Shown here: positions 34,527-45,852 of the stretch, in pieces
How positions within the stretch are numbered: the stretch's first letter is position 1
How the letters are laid out: every line of letters starts with the position of its first letter
DNA from: Paraphysomonas bandaiensis
Lineage: Eukaryota; Chrysophyceae
Assembly (NCBI GenBank): GCA_965644295.1
Contig: CBFFRP010000123.1
Span: forward strand, 434,001-498,000
Direction of reading: 5' to 3'
Length of the DNA: 64,000 nucleotides
Made by a program: the position numbers and the translations under genes
The notes under the pieces: model-generated
Told to the model about the DNA's origin: nothing
What the model saw: the letters and a program-made list of their open reading frames with translations, nothing else
Database searches by the model: none

Positions 34527-35721
34527 ATGTCGGAACCAAGTGACCATTGGCCAGATTATGTTGTAGGGCTTACGCTGTTTATGGTCACATCTATTGGTGT
34601 ATCTCGATTTACTAGATCCCTTGTTAAGCGCTCTCAGAAGAACATACATATAGAAGACTTCCGTCGAGATGGTGTGGTTGTCATTCCTAATGTACTTTCC
34701 CCAGCCGAAGTCCAGGAAATTAGGAAATCTTTTCACGACTTTCTGGCAACACGAGGGGTACGTTTCTCATGCTGACACTGCACCATTGTAACCTATCCGA
34801 AAGTGTGATGTAGATAATTTGCCCGATACCGCAGATGCTCTGTCTTCTATGTCTTCGACCGGAGGTGCAGGTGGAATTTTAGATGTTTTCTACGAGCCTT
34901 GGAAGTTAAGAGTTAATGAGCATCCTAAAGTTGTTGATTGGCTTGTGTCCTTGTTGGGTGCATCGTACAGTAAATGTGTTGCTCCATTCAACCACCCGTA
35001 CGGAGTATTTAATGCCCAGCAGGTGTATATGTATATTGATAGAGTGTGCTTTAGGATTCCCAATGCTATTTCCTCTCGTTTTAAAGTTAAAAAAAAGAAA
35101 GGATTGCAGCGGTCTCTAACGCCGCATTTGGATTGTTGCCCCCATCGAATGCATGAAAGCGACAAAAAAACTCCCAAGTGGCGACCAATTCAAGCTTTTA
35201 TTGCTTTAACAGATACATTACATCCTAATGAAGGAGGCTTTGAGGCACATCCTGGGTTTCATATGCAGTTTGATGAGTGGTCGCGAAAAAGGCCTCCAAG
35301 TGAAGGTTATGGTGGCTTGCCTACCCCACCTCCATGCGTTGGGGAGTTTACTCCTATTCGTCCGCAAGAGGATAAGGAAATAATTGCTGGTATGATATGT
35401 TTACATTATAAATTGCTATGTATGATTATTTGGACAGGCATGAAACACATACCATGTCGTGCAGGTGATCTCGTATGCTGGGATTATAGAATTCCACATG
35501 CTAACGCCCGTCGGAATGATAGTTCAACCCCACGGGAGGTCATATATATAGGTGTACTTCCAGGAATAGACATAAATCGACGGTATGCTGAGGAGCAGCT
35601 GAAATCTTTTAGAGAAGGTATTGTACCGACTGATCAATGGCATGAGAGTACAGATAGACAGCCATGTATGCATGAGTTTACTGCGCTTGGTCGAAGAATG
35701 ATGACTATCGATAGTTATTAG
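34527..35721 (+). CDS. Phytanoyl-CoA dioxygenase-like Fe(II)/2-oxoglutarate oxygenase
   Basis: 366 aa from three exons: 34527-34757, 34804-35389 and 35438-35721. The acceptor at 34803 was chosen because it keeps the frame. The third intron-exon step removes a 48-bp stop-free insertion, so unspliced RNA would also read through. A membrane-like segment near residues 12-27 (YVVGLTLFMVTSIGVSRF) may anchor the protein. Family marks are FRRDGVVVIPNVLSPAEV at the N-terminus, the metal-binding pair in TPHLDCC (His-x-Asp), and the distal His in CWDYRIPHANARRN. PhyH-type enzymes hydroxylate acyl or other small substrates; the substrate here is unknown. The ATG at 34527 is the first in frame. Confidence 0.85.
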
Positions 35722-36216
35722 TGTAGAATTTTTAGTGTGTGAAATATATGCTCAATGTAATACGTACGCATTCTATTTAATTGACTCGAATGTCAGTATT
35801 GACTCTCATCTTCCATTCTTTATAGTATTTTACACATCTACTTCGATGAAATACTGAGTGTATTTTCTCTAAACGTTGTAGATGAGAATCTCAGTCTACT
35901 TCAGCTATATCAAGGTTGATATATTAGTATTGCATCATATAGCCTATATATGAATACAGGAGTAGCCAAGCTAATTCATATCCCGCACAACCTATATCAT
36001 ATTACTGTAGTTATTTGTGCCGCTGCACACTGCACAGCGATTAAAATGACGACATGATGATGCTTTAATGCTTTTACACCCAATAATCGCTATTCCTACA
36101 AGACATGGAGTTATCTCTTCTTGATTCAGTAATAGCATCAAATACGAGAACAAGGAAGAAAGCAAACTAGGCAACAATTACTCGTATGCATACAATTCAC
36201 ACATGCCTCAAATATT
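35722..36216. other. Convergent 3' intergenic region
   Basis: Lies between the stop codons of the PhyH-like gene (+) and the TBC gene (-). AT-rich; no gene or repeat seen. Confidence 0.5.
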
Positions 36217-37687
36217 TTATATGTCTTCATATTTTAGTGCCTTCCCTGATGTACTCGGTCTTCGATATGCTACATTATCATTATCATACAGAACGGGTGC
36301 CGAAGACGATCTTGAGCACCGCGTGAACATTTTTCTATCACTACTACTACTGCTGCTGGGGCTCAAAGGAGGGGTCGCCTTTTGCTGACTAGATATCTGG
36401 TGGCTACTGCTTCTTTGATTTCGCACGGGAGATGGGAACACTTCAGAGGAAGGAAGAGCAGATGTGGAATGAGAGGGTCGTAACAGAGTCGTAACCGAGT
36501 TCTGAGACTTGTGCTGTTTTCCATTTCCCCCTTTGCCTCCGTCGCTCTGCACAATTAGTCGATCCTTTGGCTCGAACGCTTGTTTTACCGCTATATATTC
36601 TTTCTCATCAATATTTATGCACGAGACATGCTCAATTAGTTTCTCTGTATCAATACCTGGCGGGAGCTTTGCAAGATATCTTATAATCTCGGATGCATGA
36701 CAAACCTCCAGTATCGCCTCGAACATTTTAAGGATAGCAATCGCGCAGCGAATAACGAAAACCTCACCGTCAATAAGATATGCATCCCACAATCTTGCTG
36801 TGGTATTCATTGGAAGGGCCTTTGAAAACACAGTCATTGACCAATCCATAAGAAATATCTGTGATGACACGCCTTCTTCTTGGAAATGACTATACAATGT
36901 TGGAATGTGAGATTCGAAAAAGTGGTCAAATGTGGATACATAGCCTGCAATGATATCTGGTTTTAGGCGATAGAAATCAAAAGTTATCCGTTTGCAGATC
37001 ATGTTTGCAAACGTTTGAAAGGCTGTATATTCGTCAGCATAGTACACACACATTGCTGCCATGTAGCTCATTCCCTGGACATAACCTAGGTCTGGACGAT
37101 AGCACGAGAATGTTCGCAATAAACTACCCAGACTTGACGACAATGGGCCACTGGAGTGAAATACCTTGCCTGCAGATTGTTCTGCAAAGGTCCTTGGAAG
37201 GTCTTGCTCGATGGATACCATTGTCGCTTCTAGGCCTTGATACATTGTGCATAGATCTGATTGGAGCTATAAGCTAAAATAAAAATGCCACAACGATACA
37301 CCCATACCGTTAATTTCACCCTTATCTTGACTTGTTGATTCAAAGTCTGCTTCTAACGCAGCCAGTTTATCCGCCCGATTCTTAAATATCAGATATAATT
37401 CCTGGTTTATCTGGAGGGGGTTTTCTATCAATAGGCTCCAGGCCTTCCCCCTGACTGCTGCAGGTATTCCCTGGTAACAAAGGTTCCGAAGCGAACTATC
37501 ATCTCTCGATATTGTTTCCCAGCTGTTGATGATTTAAACATTAACTATGCTTTCCATTATATATATTGCAATTCAACCTAAAGAGCATTGTAATCCAGTT
37601 CCTGAGAGACTCCTTTGTCTGTGTCTTACGCTCATCGTCATCATCATCGTCAGCATTTAACATTCTTGATAGGTCGAAGACTATCAC
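36217..37687 (-). CDS. TBC-domain Rab GTPase-activating protein (5' end unresolved)
   Basis: Three supported exons (37687-37578, 37522-37308, 37256-36217; introns 55 and 51 bp) encode 454 aa. One or more N-terminal exons probably lie between 37690 and about 37950, where MYRANPELLRYIQ is open, but no junction is secure. TBC proteins stimulate GTP hydrolysis by Rab GTPases. The start of the domain is marked by YQGIPAAVRGKAWSLL. Both catalytic fingers are present: the Arg finger in IEQDLPRTF and the Gln finger in YVQGMSY, so it should be active. SQIFLMDWSMTVFSKALP and RLWDAYLIDG continue the fold. The last 120 residues are a Ser-rich, probably disordered tail. Confidence 0.88.
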
Positions 37688-38114
37688 CTAGTGAGACAAT
37701 GCAGATGGCATGATTAATATATCCGGTCACACTGTTCGTATGATATGTGGAGGATGCACAGTGTGATACGTGACAAAATACATTGTAGTCCGGGAATGGA
37801 ATACCGCAACAGCAAAGGCTCACAGATAAAATTCCCGGATTTTCCAAGTTTTTGATAAAAAGACCCAAGAATCAAAAACCATATTTCCTGTGTTTTTGTG
37901 TCTTGAATATAGCGTAGGAGTTCCGGATTAGCTCTGTACATATGTTAGAGTTCTGCTCATGGACACTGATACATATACTAACCAGCTTAGTTCCATTCAA
38001 TGTCATGAATTTCATTTGAAATATTTGTATATTAACGTGGAAATATTGTGACGCGAACAGTCTGTGAGACTGGGAAGAAATTCATAGTGAAATATGTTAA
38101 GGTGGGGTCTGTTC

Positions 38115-39788
38115 ATGTGTTTATGGTTAGGTGCTGCACTGGGCGCCATGCAGCCCCGAGAAAAATGGCCCCAGAGTACGTCACGCTGTGACTTATTACT
38201 ATGTAGTCACACTTATCTGTTTTAAGTTATATCACATCGCGGGGCCTGCGGTTATGTTCCCGAACACTCTCTCCATGCGTACAAGTTGGCCATGGATCTG
38301 GGAACTGATTACATTGAACCCGATTTGTGTTTGTCTAAAGATGGTTATGTTTTCGTATCATAAAGATGCTCTTATTTTACGACATACTTCTCGTGTGATG
38401 TTAGGCGTATTTGTTGTGATGCATGATATAACGCTTGATGAAACGACTGACATCATGGACCACACAGAGTTTGCCGATAGATCTAATGAAGGTGTGAGTA
38501 TAGGTAGTGTATATACTGAATTCACCGATTTTATATAGGGCACTTTTATGTTGCCGATTTTACTGTCGATGAGCTGAAAGTATTGCGTTTGAAACAGGTA
38601 GACTAGTTATTACACCAATTGCTACACATAGTAACGATGTCGCAGCGACTTTCATCTCGTACGACTCTCTACGATGGCTTGTTTACTATTCCGACATTCT
38701 CGGAGGTGATAGATCTAGTATGGTCAAATTACAATTCTACAGGATATACTATCGGTATATACCCTGAACTTAAGGTATGTATGCTGTTCAGGTCGACTGC
38801 TCTCCCGGTCGCCTCATTTGGTGATAACTACTTATACTGAATCATTTGTTTTAGCAACCTTCTTACCATAATGCCCTCGGCTTTGAAATGAGTATGGAGG
38901 AGATGCTCGTGGCACAACTTGATGAGGGTGGATACGAGGTTCATGGAGTGTCCAACAACCTGACCATGGTATCACATGACCACACATGTTATTCAGTATA
39001 CGTGAGATAGCAGCGGCCATAATAGTACATTGCAATGTGTGAAACCGATATTCCAGTATACTTGTACTGTAGCACAGCTGCGTAATATTGATGTGAAGCA
39101 GGTGCACCCTGTGGTGATACAATGCTTCGAGGAGGAAAGCCTTATATCTCTAAGCAGTCTTACCGACATTCCCCTCTTGCAGCTCGTCGGTAGCTCTGTG
39201 AAGTGGACGGAAGGTGGGCATGTTTTGCTTTACTATTAAACTAACCACATTGTAATCAGATACCTTGGAGAGTATAGCCGAGTACGCGCACGGTGTGGGG
39301 CCAGATAAGGTATGTGGCATCATGATAATAAGTTCTCCTGGAGTAATTTTCAAGTTTCTTTCCTTCTTTTAGTCGATTTTTACGGATGTACCTCTGGAAG
39401 ATGCTCGGGATATGACCATGCTCGCCCATGAGCTTGAACTTGCTATTCATCCATATACTTTTCGGTATCACTGATTTTTTTGGTTGTTGCGTGCACATTA
39501 ATGTTTTGCTGTCCAGGCAAGAATCTAGCAGTGTTGCATCTCAGTTCAATGGTGATGCACAGGCTGAGGTAAGCCAGCATGATATGACTACAACGAAGTT
39601 ATGATTATATTAGGCCGCGTATTTTTACTGCTGCTTGGGTGTGGATGCCACCTTCGCTGAATTTACTGACCATATGAGAGAGGTATCTACCTGTGATATT
39701 GCTTTTATCTTCTGTTTAACAATATATACAGACTCTTGATGAACTCTTAATGGACCCAACATCTGTATGTGCGATGGCTAGCTGCTGA
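38115..39788 (+). CDS. Glycerophosphodiester phosphodiesterase (GDPD), twelve exons
   Basis: 332 aa assembled from exons 38115-38175, 38227-38343, 38405-38491, 38539-38597, 38646-38774, 38855-38968, 39102-39213, 39260-39309, 39373-39464, 39517-39568, 39614-39682 and 39732-39788. All phases fit, and the exon sizes (50-129 nt) hide it from ORF scans. GDPDs hydrolyse glycerophosphodiesters to glycerol-3-phosphate and an alcohol. The GlpQ-type signature is complete: [11 protein letters not shown] (His24), DYIEPDL (Glu51, Asp53), VMHDITL (His66), [17 protein letters not shown] and VIQCF. The most upstream in-frame ATG gives [11 protein letters not shown], a weak signal-like start, so secretion is possible. 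Exon 1 and the 133-bp intron before 39102 are the least certain parts. Confidence 0.88.
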
Positions 39789-40755
39789 TGCATGCCAACT
39801 ACCTTTGCATGCTTGTTTTTGCTACCATATATGATGGACATATATGCATTACTATACTTTGTTGAAGTTACACTGTTATTGTAGCTTTTTTCATCAGCGA
39901 TATCCAAGTACTCTGTTACCTTTGATATGTGCAGATATGTGAATTTAATATAATCCAAATATGTCTCATTGACGCATAGTTAGGAGTGGCAAGCATTGTA
40001 TGTTTTTTGTTCTTAGCATACGTCCTATATCCACTATCAACGGGATATATCGTACGTCAGGAAAGATGTACATATTATCCCTATTTGATTAAATATAATT
40101 ATAGCTTCATCGTGAATACAGCGGCAGTACAGTATTGCTTTCTAATAAATGATGCTGCATGTAAAAACAAGGTTCAAAATTCCTGATAAACTTTTGGCAT
40201 ATTGCTGAAACCTTAATAACACCAGCAGGAGTATCCTGTAGCTTGTAGAGCCTAACAGAATTCAAATTTCTCAATGCTGCAATACGTACTGCAGTGTACT
40301 ACTAACAATAGGTTCATAAACTTATATAACTTAGCTTTCAGTTGACAAGATTTAGCCGTTTTCTAGAAATATATACAATATACACGTATCAGTATTCAAA
40401 AATAAACGCGTTAAGGTCAGCTTCGGTGTGACAACTATATTCTTTAAAACTGAGTAGCATACTTTCAAGTCTTAAGTGATCGAAATTATTCACGATACAC
40501 TTTCTCCATGACAATTGTAATTGTTCGTCAAAGTATAGTTGAGCACACTTCAAAAATATGGCTAGCACTCAACACATTAATTTATGTCAAAGTATCATAA
40601 ACGTGTTCGTCTAACTATAAATAAAGCAACACAATTCACGAGAACAAGTCTTGCTTTAAATTCACTTGGAGCATCCTTTAAGTTGTAAATGCGTGTATAT
40701 ACGCAATTTAATAGTATGTAACACATTTTACATGCACAGTAATTGTTGATTCATA
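39789..40755. other. Intergenic, no gene seen
   Basis: About 970 bp of AT-rich DNA between the GDPD stop (+) and the transporter stop (-). Short ORFs (for example 39986-40186) show no motif. Confidence 0.5.
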
Positions 40756-42162
40756 TCAATTAGACTTCTTAGTTGTGTCTGCTCTACTGCTGAAGGCCGG
40801 TCGACGAGTGCGCGCATCTGGGGAGGCGACAGAGCTATCATCGTCACTACTATGGGATGATGCTACGATTCCCCGATCGCGAGGCCTATCCATATGGGGA
40901 TCACTGGCGCTCTTATGCACTTTTTTCCGTCTACTAACTTCTGCAATGCCTCGGAGTCGTTCAATATCCTGAGGTGAAAGATCAATACGGCTCCCTGTCC
41001 AAGATACTCGACTGAATCGACTCTTCCTCTTGTTCGGTTTGAAATTGCCTCCGGAAGTGTCAGAGTAAGAATTTTGAACATACATTACCGACCCTACCGT
41101 CTGAATGAGTACACCTATCCACACGTACAAGTTGGGATACGGAGGGGCGTTGAAATGCAGCATTGATACCAGAAGTACTAGTGTCTTGTTCACAGCGTTC
41201 ACCAATTGGCTGGCTAGGGGGCTGAGGTTTATCGAAAGCTCCATAGTTAAATACCGATTAATTTGGGCGGTTACAGTAGTCCCGACTAAAAGCAAGAGTA
41301 CGATCGGGATGCGGAGACCAAATATATCGAATGTCTGTTCTGCATGTATGAGGCGGTCAAGACATGGAGCGAGTCTGTTCCATTGTACAGCGAAGAGAGG
41401 AAGAGAAAGGAAGTGCTGGAAGAATATCTGCTCCTGTACATCAGCACCATATTTTTGGACGACCATACTACCAGTTGGAATCATTATAGCAATCGATAAG
41501 ATGGCAGCAGTTATAAATACTACTCCGTATACCAGGTCAGCGGCGGTTTTACTACTGGATCCAGACTGCTGTGATGATAGCGTAATGAGTATACAACCAA
41601 GAGTGATGATAATGACGCCCATATATTGCCCAAAGCTAAACAGTTTACTAAAAAGTGTTTTGCCAACTACCAGCCCCAACACAAGTTGCAAGTTGCTACA
41701 TACAATTAGTATCGGCATCGGCAAATACTGCACTGCAAATGATTTCAAGAAAAGGAATGAAAAAGACAGCATCACGATTACAAAATGCCAATATAACGGT
41801 ATTTTAGGAGAAAATATATAACTTGTGCCGTTAGGAATTGATACCACAACAATCCAAACATGCAAAAATAGAGCTGATAGCAATGCAGCGCCAGAATCAA
41901 TCCTGAGGAGCATTTCAAACAACACACTGCTGACAGTTCCACTGACCACAACCAATATAATTTTCCCTATTACAGTAGGATTCCAGTAGCTTTGTGAGAC
42001 ATCATCATTACTATCAACAGGAATGGGTTCCAGTGCCTCTGATTTGGGGACCATATCATCCGTTGAATCATCATAAACATCAGAGTGGAAATCTGACTCT
42101 CCGATGAAGTAGAACTCACCTATGTCACGAGGCAATGAAGCCGAACGTCTCCTTTGCAACAT
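40756..42162 (-). CDS. Nucleotide-sugar transporter, SLC35B/UAA-like
   Basis: Intronless, 468 aa from the ATG at 42162. An acidic cytosolic N-terminus of about 65 residues is followed by about ten hydrophobic helices. Family-like segments are YLPMPILIVCSNLQLVLGLVVG, and VQKYGADVQEQIFFQHFLSLPL, which resembles the conserved loop of SLC35B4 (KRFG...E.LFYNHALPLP). LSPLASQLVNAVNKTLVLLVS and WIGVLIQTVGSVMY form the last helices. This family carries UDP-sugars across Golgi or ER membranes in exchange for the nucleotide monophosphate. The substrate is uncertain. The C-terminal 90 residues are Ser/Arg-rich and probably cytosolic. The next gene has a sulfotransferase-like domain, but a Golgi link is only conjecture. 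Confidence 0.8.
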   Translation of the reverse strand: MLQRRRSASLPRDIGEFYFIGESDFHSDVYDDSTDDMVPKSEALEPIPVDSNDDVSQSYWNPTVIGKIILVVVSGTVSSVLFEMLLRIDSGAALLSALFLHVWIVVVSIPNGTSYIFSPKIPLYWHFVIVMLSFSFLFLKSFAVQYLPMPILIVCSNLQLVLGLVVGKTLFSKLFSFGQYMGVIIITLGCILITLSSQQSGSSSKTAADLVYGVVFITAAILSIAIMIPTGSMVVQKYGADVQEQIFFQHFLSLPLFAVQWNRLAPCLDRLIHAEQTFDIFGLRIPIVLLLLVGTTVTAQINRYLTMELSINLSPLASQLVNAVNKTLVLLVSMLHFNAPPYPNLYVWIGVLIQTVGSVMYVQNSYSDTSGGNFKPNKRKSRFSRVSWTGSRIDLSPQDIERLRGIAEVSRRKKVHKSASDPHMDRPRDRGIVASSHSSDDDSSVASPDARTRRPAFSSRADTTKKSN

Positions 42163-42783
42163 CAATCCAATAGAAACAATATCTACGGTCGGGTTGTGGC
42201 TTGCAAGGAGGTGAAGGTGTAGTGATGGTGATGTGAAGGGGCACTTGTCTGTGGTATGGTCCCTTCAAAGCCCATATGACTATATGTATACGCAGCCTCT
42301 GCAGCAGTATACGGTATAGTATACCATGCTGTAGTGCACACGTTCTACACATTGTGCCACATGGTATAATCCATATGCTAAGGCCACTAATTATGGTGAA
42401 GACAAAAGACAAAATGTCTTTTGTCTTTTTGTTTTCTGTCTTCACCATAATTAGTGGCCTAATACAGAATACATTTCGAGTACAGTGTACCGTGTACTCG
42501 AAAAATATCACATCCTATACGTAGTATTACTATCATACCGTCGATAATACCGTCCCACTATACAGTAGCACCAGAAATAAAAAGACAGGAAAGTTAAAGA
42601 AAAGTCTGCATGTCTGTGAAGAGGACTGAAGAGGAAGTGGCCCGTATGATATGATCCATCCCCATCCCCATCCCGCATATCTCTGTCTATGTCATAATTA
42701 CCACTCTGAGTAATATATTCCACCTGCTACCTCTAACTCTCTTATTTATCTCATTGATATAGTCAGAGAAGTCAAGCATAGTG
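42163..42783. promoter_or_regulatory. Divergent promoter region, transporter and ST-RBR genes
   Basis: A 621-bp gap between opposing start codons. It holds the hairpin at 42381-42460, short palindromic GTATAGTATAC and GTACAGTGTACCGTGTAC motifs, and a GGGATGGGGATGG tract on the minus strand near 42658-42675. Confidence 0.45.
42381..42460. repeat. Perfect 24-bp inverted repeat (hairpin, 32-nt spacer)
   Basis: Arms at 42381-42404 (starts AGGCCACTAATTATGGTG) and 42437-42460 are exact reverse complements. The spacer is itself partly self-complementary (AAAGACAAAATGTCTTT), so the stem could extend further. It could be a small MITE, a precursor of a small RNA, or a cruciform in a bidirectional promoter. 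The overlapping ORFs on both strands are products of the symmetry. Confidence 0.9.
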
Positions 42784-45700
42784 ATGAGCGTATCTGATGA
42801 TATTCCCGAGTGGAAGAAGAGGCCACTGACCTCTATATATGACTGGGAAGTCTCTCAACAGACAGACGCTAATGGTGTTACCACATGTTCAGTATCATCT
42901 AAGACTGAACCTGACTCGGAAGTGTTCTCCTGCAAAGTGTCCTCTCAAACGAAATCAGAGTATTATAAGTCTGTAAAGTTTCGTGACTCGGATGTATTCA
43001 TAGTCACATATGCTGAGGTGAGTTCTCACTAATGAGAAATTATTGTTACTTATGTACTCTTCAATGCCAGTGTGGGGATTCTTGGATAGAACGTTGTATA
43101 TTATTGTTGATGCAGAAAGAAGATATAAAGGATTCCTTGACAGGATATATGGATACCAACACCGCCGATTCTAATAGAACGTGTAATAAATTGTATGAAG
43201 AAAACATTTCTGAAAACACGAACCCGAGTGCCCATATATACAATGAATCTGGAGAAGTCGTCTTAAAAGGTGTATCGTCTCCACGGATATTTAGGGCCCC
43301 CGCTGGCGTTTCACTCCTTCCAGGAACTGATGGACAAGAAGTGTCTCCAATACCGGATGGAGTAAAAGTTATATTTGTTACTCGGAATCCATTAGATGCC
43401 TGTGTCTTAAGCTACAATGCGTGTAGTTCAGTCAATGGTAGGTGGCCATTCACAGCGTGGGCAAGTGCATGGACGCAAGGAGCTGTCCCCCAAGGGTCTT
43501 GGTGGGATTTTACCCGTCTGTGGCAGGAAGAAGCGCTTGCAAATCCATCCAAGGTAGCCTTTTTGTGTATGAGAGTATTTTTTAATACAGCTCTGTTCTT
43601 CTTAGGTATTGTGTATGTACTACGAAGATGTGAATGGGCACTCCCACTCTGCTGTGAAACGTATTGCCTCTTTCCTGGATATAAAGTCGGACGATACGTT
43701 TTTGGAAAAGATAATGGATTCATCGATTGAGATCTGCAAACCTCCTACTGAAAATTGGGTGCAGCACTTTGATTCAAATCTCAAAGATGAGTTCGAAAAT
43801 TTATTCCATTCTACATTTGATGGAAAATGCCCTGAGCTCAGATATATAATACATGATGATGAGACATGGGTTGCCTCCAGAACTTACACAAATAAAGAGC
43901 ACTCTGATAAATCAGTTTCTTACACACAGAGCTTTGAGTGTTTAAAATGTAAATGTGCCGGGACACTGCATCTGCCACGTCATAATACCGATGGTAATAT
44001 TGTCGAACAATTTGACATCAATATAGAGTGCAATTGCTCCTGCTGCCAGCCCGATGAGTGCGTATATTCTAACATCAAACGGTGTATTAGTTGTAGCAAG
44101 GAATTCAGGTTATTTCACGATTTGAGAACAAATAAATATAGGTTTGCATGCCCCAGTAAATGCGTGTATAGTTCTCTCTCTCCCCTGACCCATCGATTTA
44201 TCTCTGCCCGTCTACGTTCTGTAAACACTTGCATTCCACCCTGGAATAGAACTCTTCTTCATTCTGCTGTGCAGGCATTAGATGCTAAGTTAGTCTGGGA
44301 TCTTCTTCAAAAAGGAGCTGACCCCTTTTTGACTGACTGTGATGGCATTTCGCCTGTCGATACTGCACATGCAATGCTAAAATATTTCCCTCCCACTGCC
44401 GAAAAGGATTCACTGTTTCATCGGATAATGTTGATAAACGATATTCTTCCATCGCCTAGAGTGCCTCCTAATCTTTCTCATCGTGTTACTCTCTCCGAAA
44501 GCGCATATAGAAGAAATTGTATAGTTGTGCCATCGTCGTTGCATCTACCTTGTGTTTCTGATAGACCCCTCCCAATCCCTGTTTCTCGACGAGTATCATC
44601 AGCCCCAGTTGAAGCATACTCTGTGTCGCCATTTTACTTGTCGGTCCGACCTTCAATTAGAGCAATAGACACTTCATCTGTGGGTGAGGCACTGAGAAGT
44701 GGTAGGCAACCTTTCACTCCACTTACACTTGCTCGACTCGCCCATGGTAGTGCGCTCCTGTCTGACCCAATCGATAATATTCAGGACGACCATGCGCGCT
44801 TTTATATAGACATTTTCACAGATAAAAGTAAGAACGACGATTTGGACTGGAAGCTTTCAGAGCTAATGGCGTCTGTAGTAGATGACCCGGAGGTAATTGA
44901 TGTGGAAAAGCAGTATAGTGGTGCATACTCTGATACTATAGTGGAACTTAATTGCTCAGCATGTATGGATACTCTTTCTGTGGATACCACTGCGTATACA
45001 TGCAGTAAAATGGGATGTGAAGGAGCGCTATGTACAGATTGCTTACGCACATGCGTAAATGTGACTATTAGAAATGCATTGTATGCTGTTCCAGTGATTC
45101 GCTGTCCCGGTCGGTGCCGAGGCCGAATTCCTACGAAAGTATGGCGCGGTGCTTTAAGAGCAATACCCTTTAAAGAAGGCGGCGACATATCGGAAGGGAA
45201 CGCTGAGAGTTATTTGGTAAATATCTATAGCAACAATGCTAATGCACTGTTAACTATGAGATGTGGTGGGTGTGACCAGTCCACTAGTTTATTTATCTCA
45301 GAAATGAACTGCCACAGGATAAGCTATGACATTGAATCCCGCGAACAGAAATTTAAGGAAATCATTGGCAATTGGACAAAAGACTTGCAAGTAGAGTTTT
45401 TACAACTGTGGTTGAAGTATCAAAATGGAATGGTCCCTGCAGACTTATTTATAAGAACAATGTATGATTTACTGATCCAAGATGTTGATACTGCTGAAAA
45501 GAATACACTTAATTTACAAACGAAGCAAGGGATATTATCTGGGGTTGACGACATGTTTGAGCCTATCCTCGAATTAATGACAGATATGGAGCGAAGATTC
45601 TGTGCCCAGCTTGCATTGTTACGGCAATACCCAAAGATTCTAATGCCTTGTTGCCTGCACGAGCACTGCTTTATGTGCAAAGTAGAAGGATTTCATGAAG

Positions 45701-45852
45701 GAATGACTTGTGAGGAAACACAAGAAGAGCAGATAGGAACAGATGTTCAGTACTGCCCGTTCTGTGGAGTTCCCACACTTCGTACGGATGGTTGTGATGA
45801 TATGTTATGTGTGTGTGGAGAAAGCTGGAGGTGGTGTGGCGAAGAATATTGA
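42784..45852 (+). CDS. Sulfotransferase-like / ankyrin / RBR-type E3 ligase fusion
   Basis: 987 aa from exons 42784-43017, 43071-43553 and 43606-45852, phase 0 at both junctions. The N-terminal third follows cytosolic sulfotransferases: FRDSDVFIVTY, the 3' PAPS-binding VIFVTRNPLDACVLSYN, and CMYYEDVNGHSHSAVKRIASFL. The P-loop, normally TYPKSGTTW, is TYAECGDSW (75-83), so the catalytic Lys is Glu78. A Cys-rich segment and one or two ankyrin units (residues about 450-500, TLLHSAVQALDAKLVWDLL) follow. RING1 starts at Cys689. An IBR-like half begins MRCGGC, then a helical insert of about 140 aa, then HCFMCKVEGFHEGMTC. RING2 (CPFCG at 956) has candidate catalytic Cys969 in DGCDDMLC. A pseudo-sulfotransferase that recruits substrate for ubiquitination is one idea. 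All parts are in one open frame, so an annotation merge is unlikely. Confidence 0.82.

Noticed and set aside
35022-35055. Possible intron (GTGTATATG...TTTAG) in the PhyH-like gene
   Set aside because: Its 32-bp length would break the frame, and the translated residues (VYMYIDRVCFRIP) fit the PhyH family.
37690-37950. Candidate N-terminal exon of the TBC gene (MYRANPELLRYIQ)
   Set aside because: Plausible, but I could not find junctions that keep phase, so it is left out of the CDS and only mentioned.
42125-42524. ORFs on both strands sharing a RPLIMVKT segment
   Set aside because: The similarity comes from the perfect inverted repeat at 42381-42460, not from real proteins.
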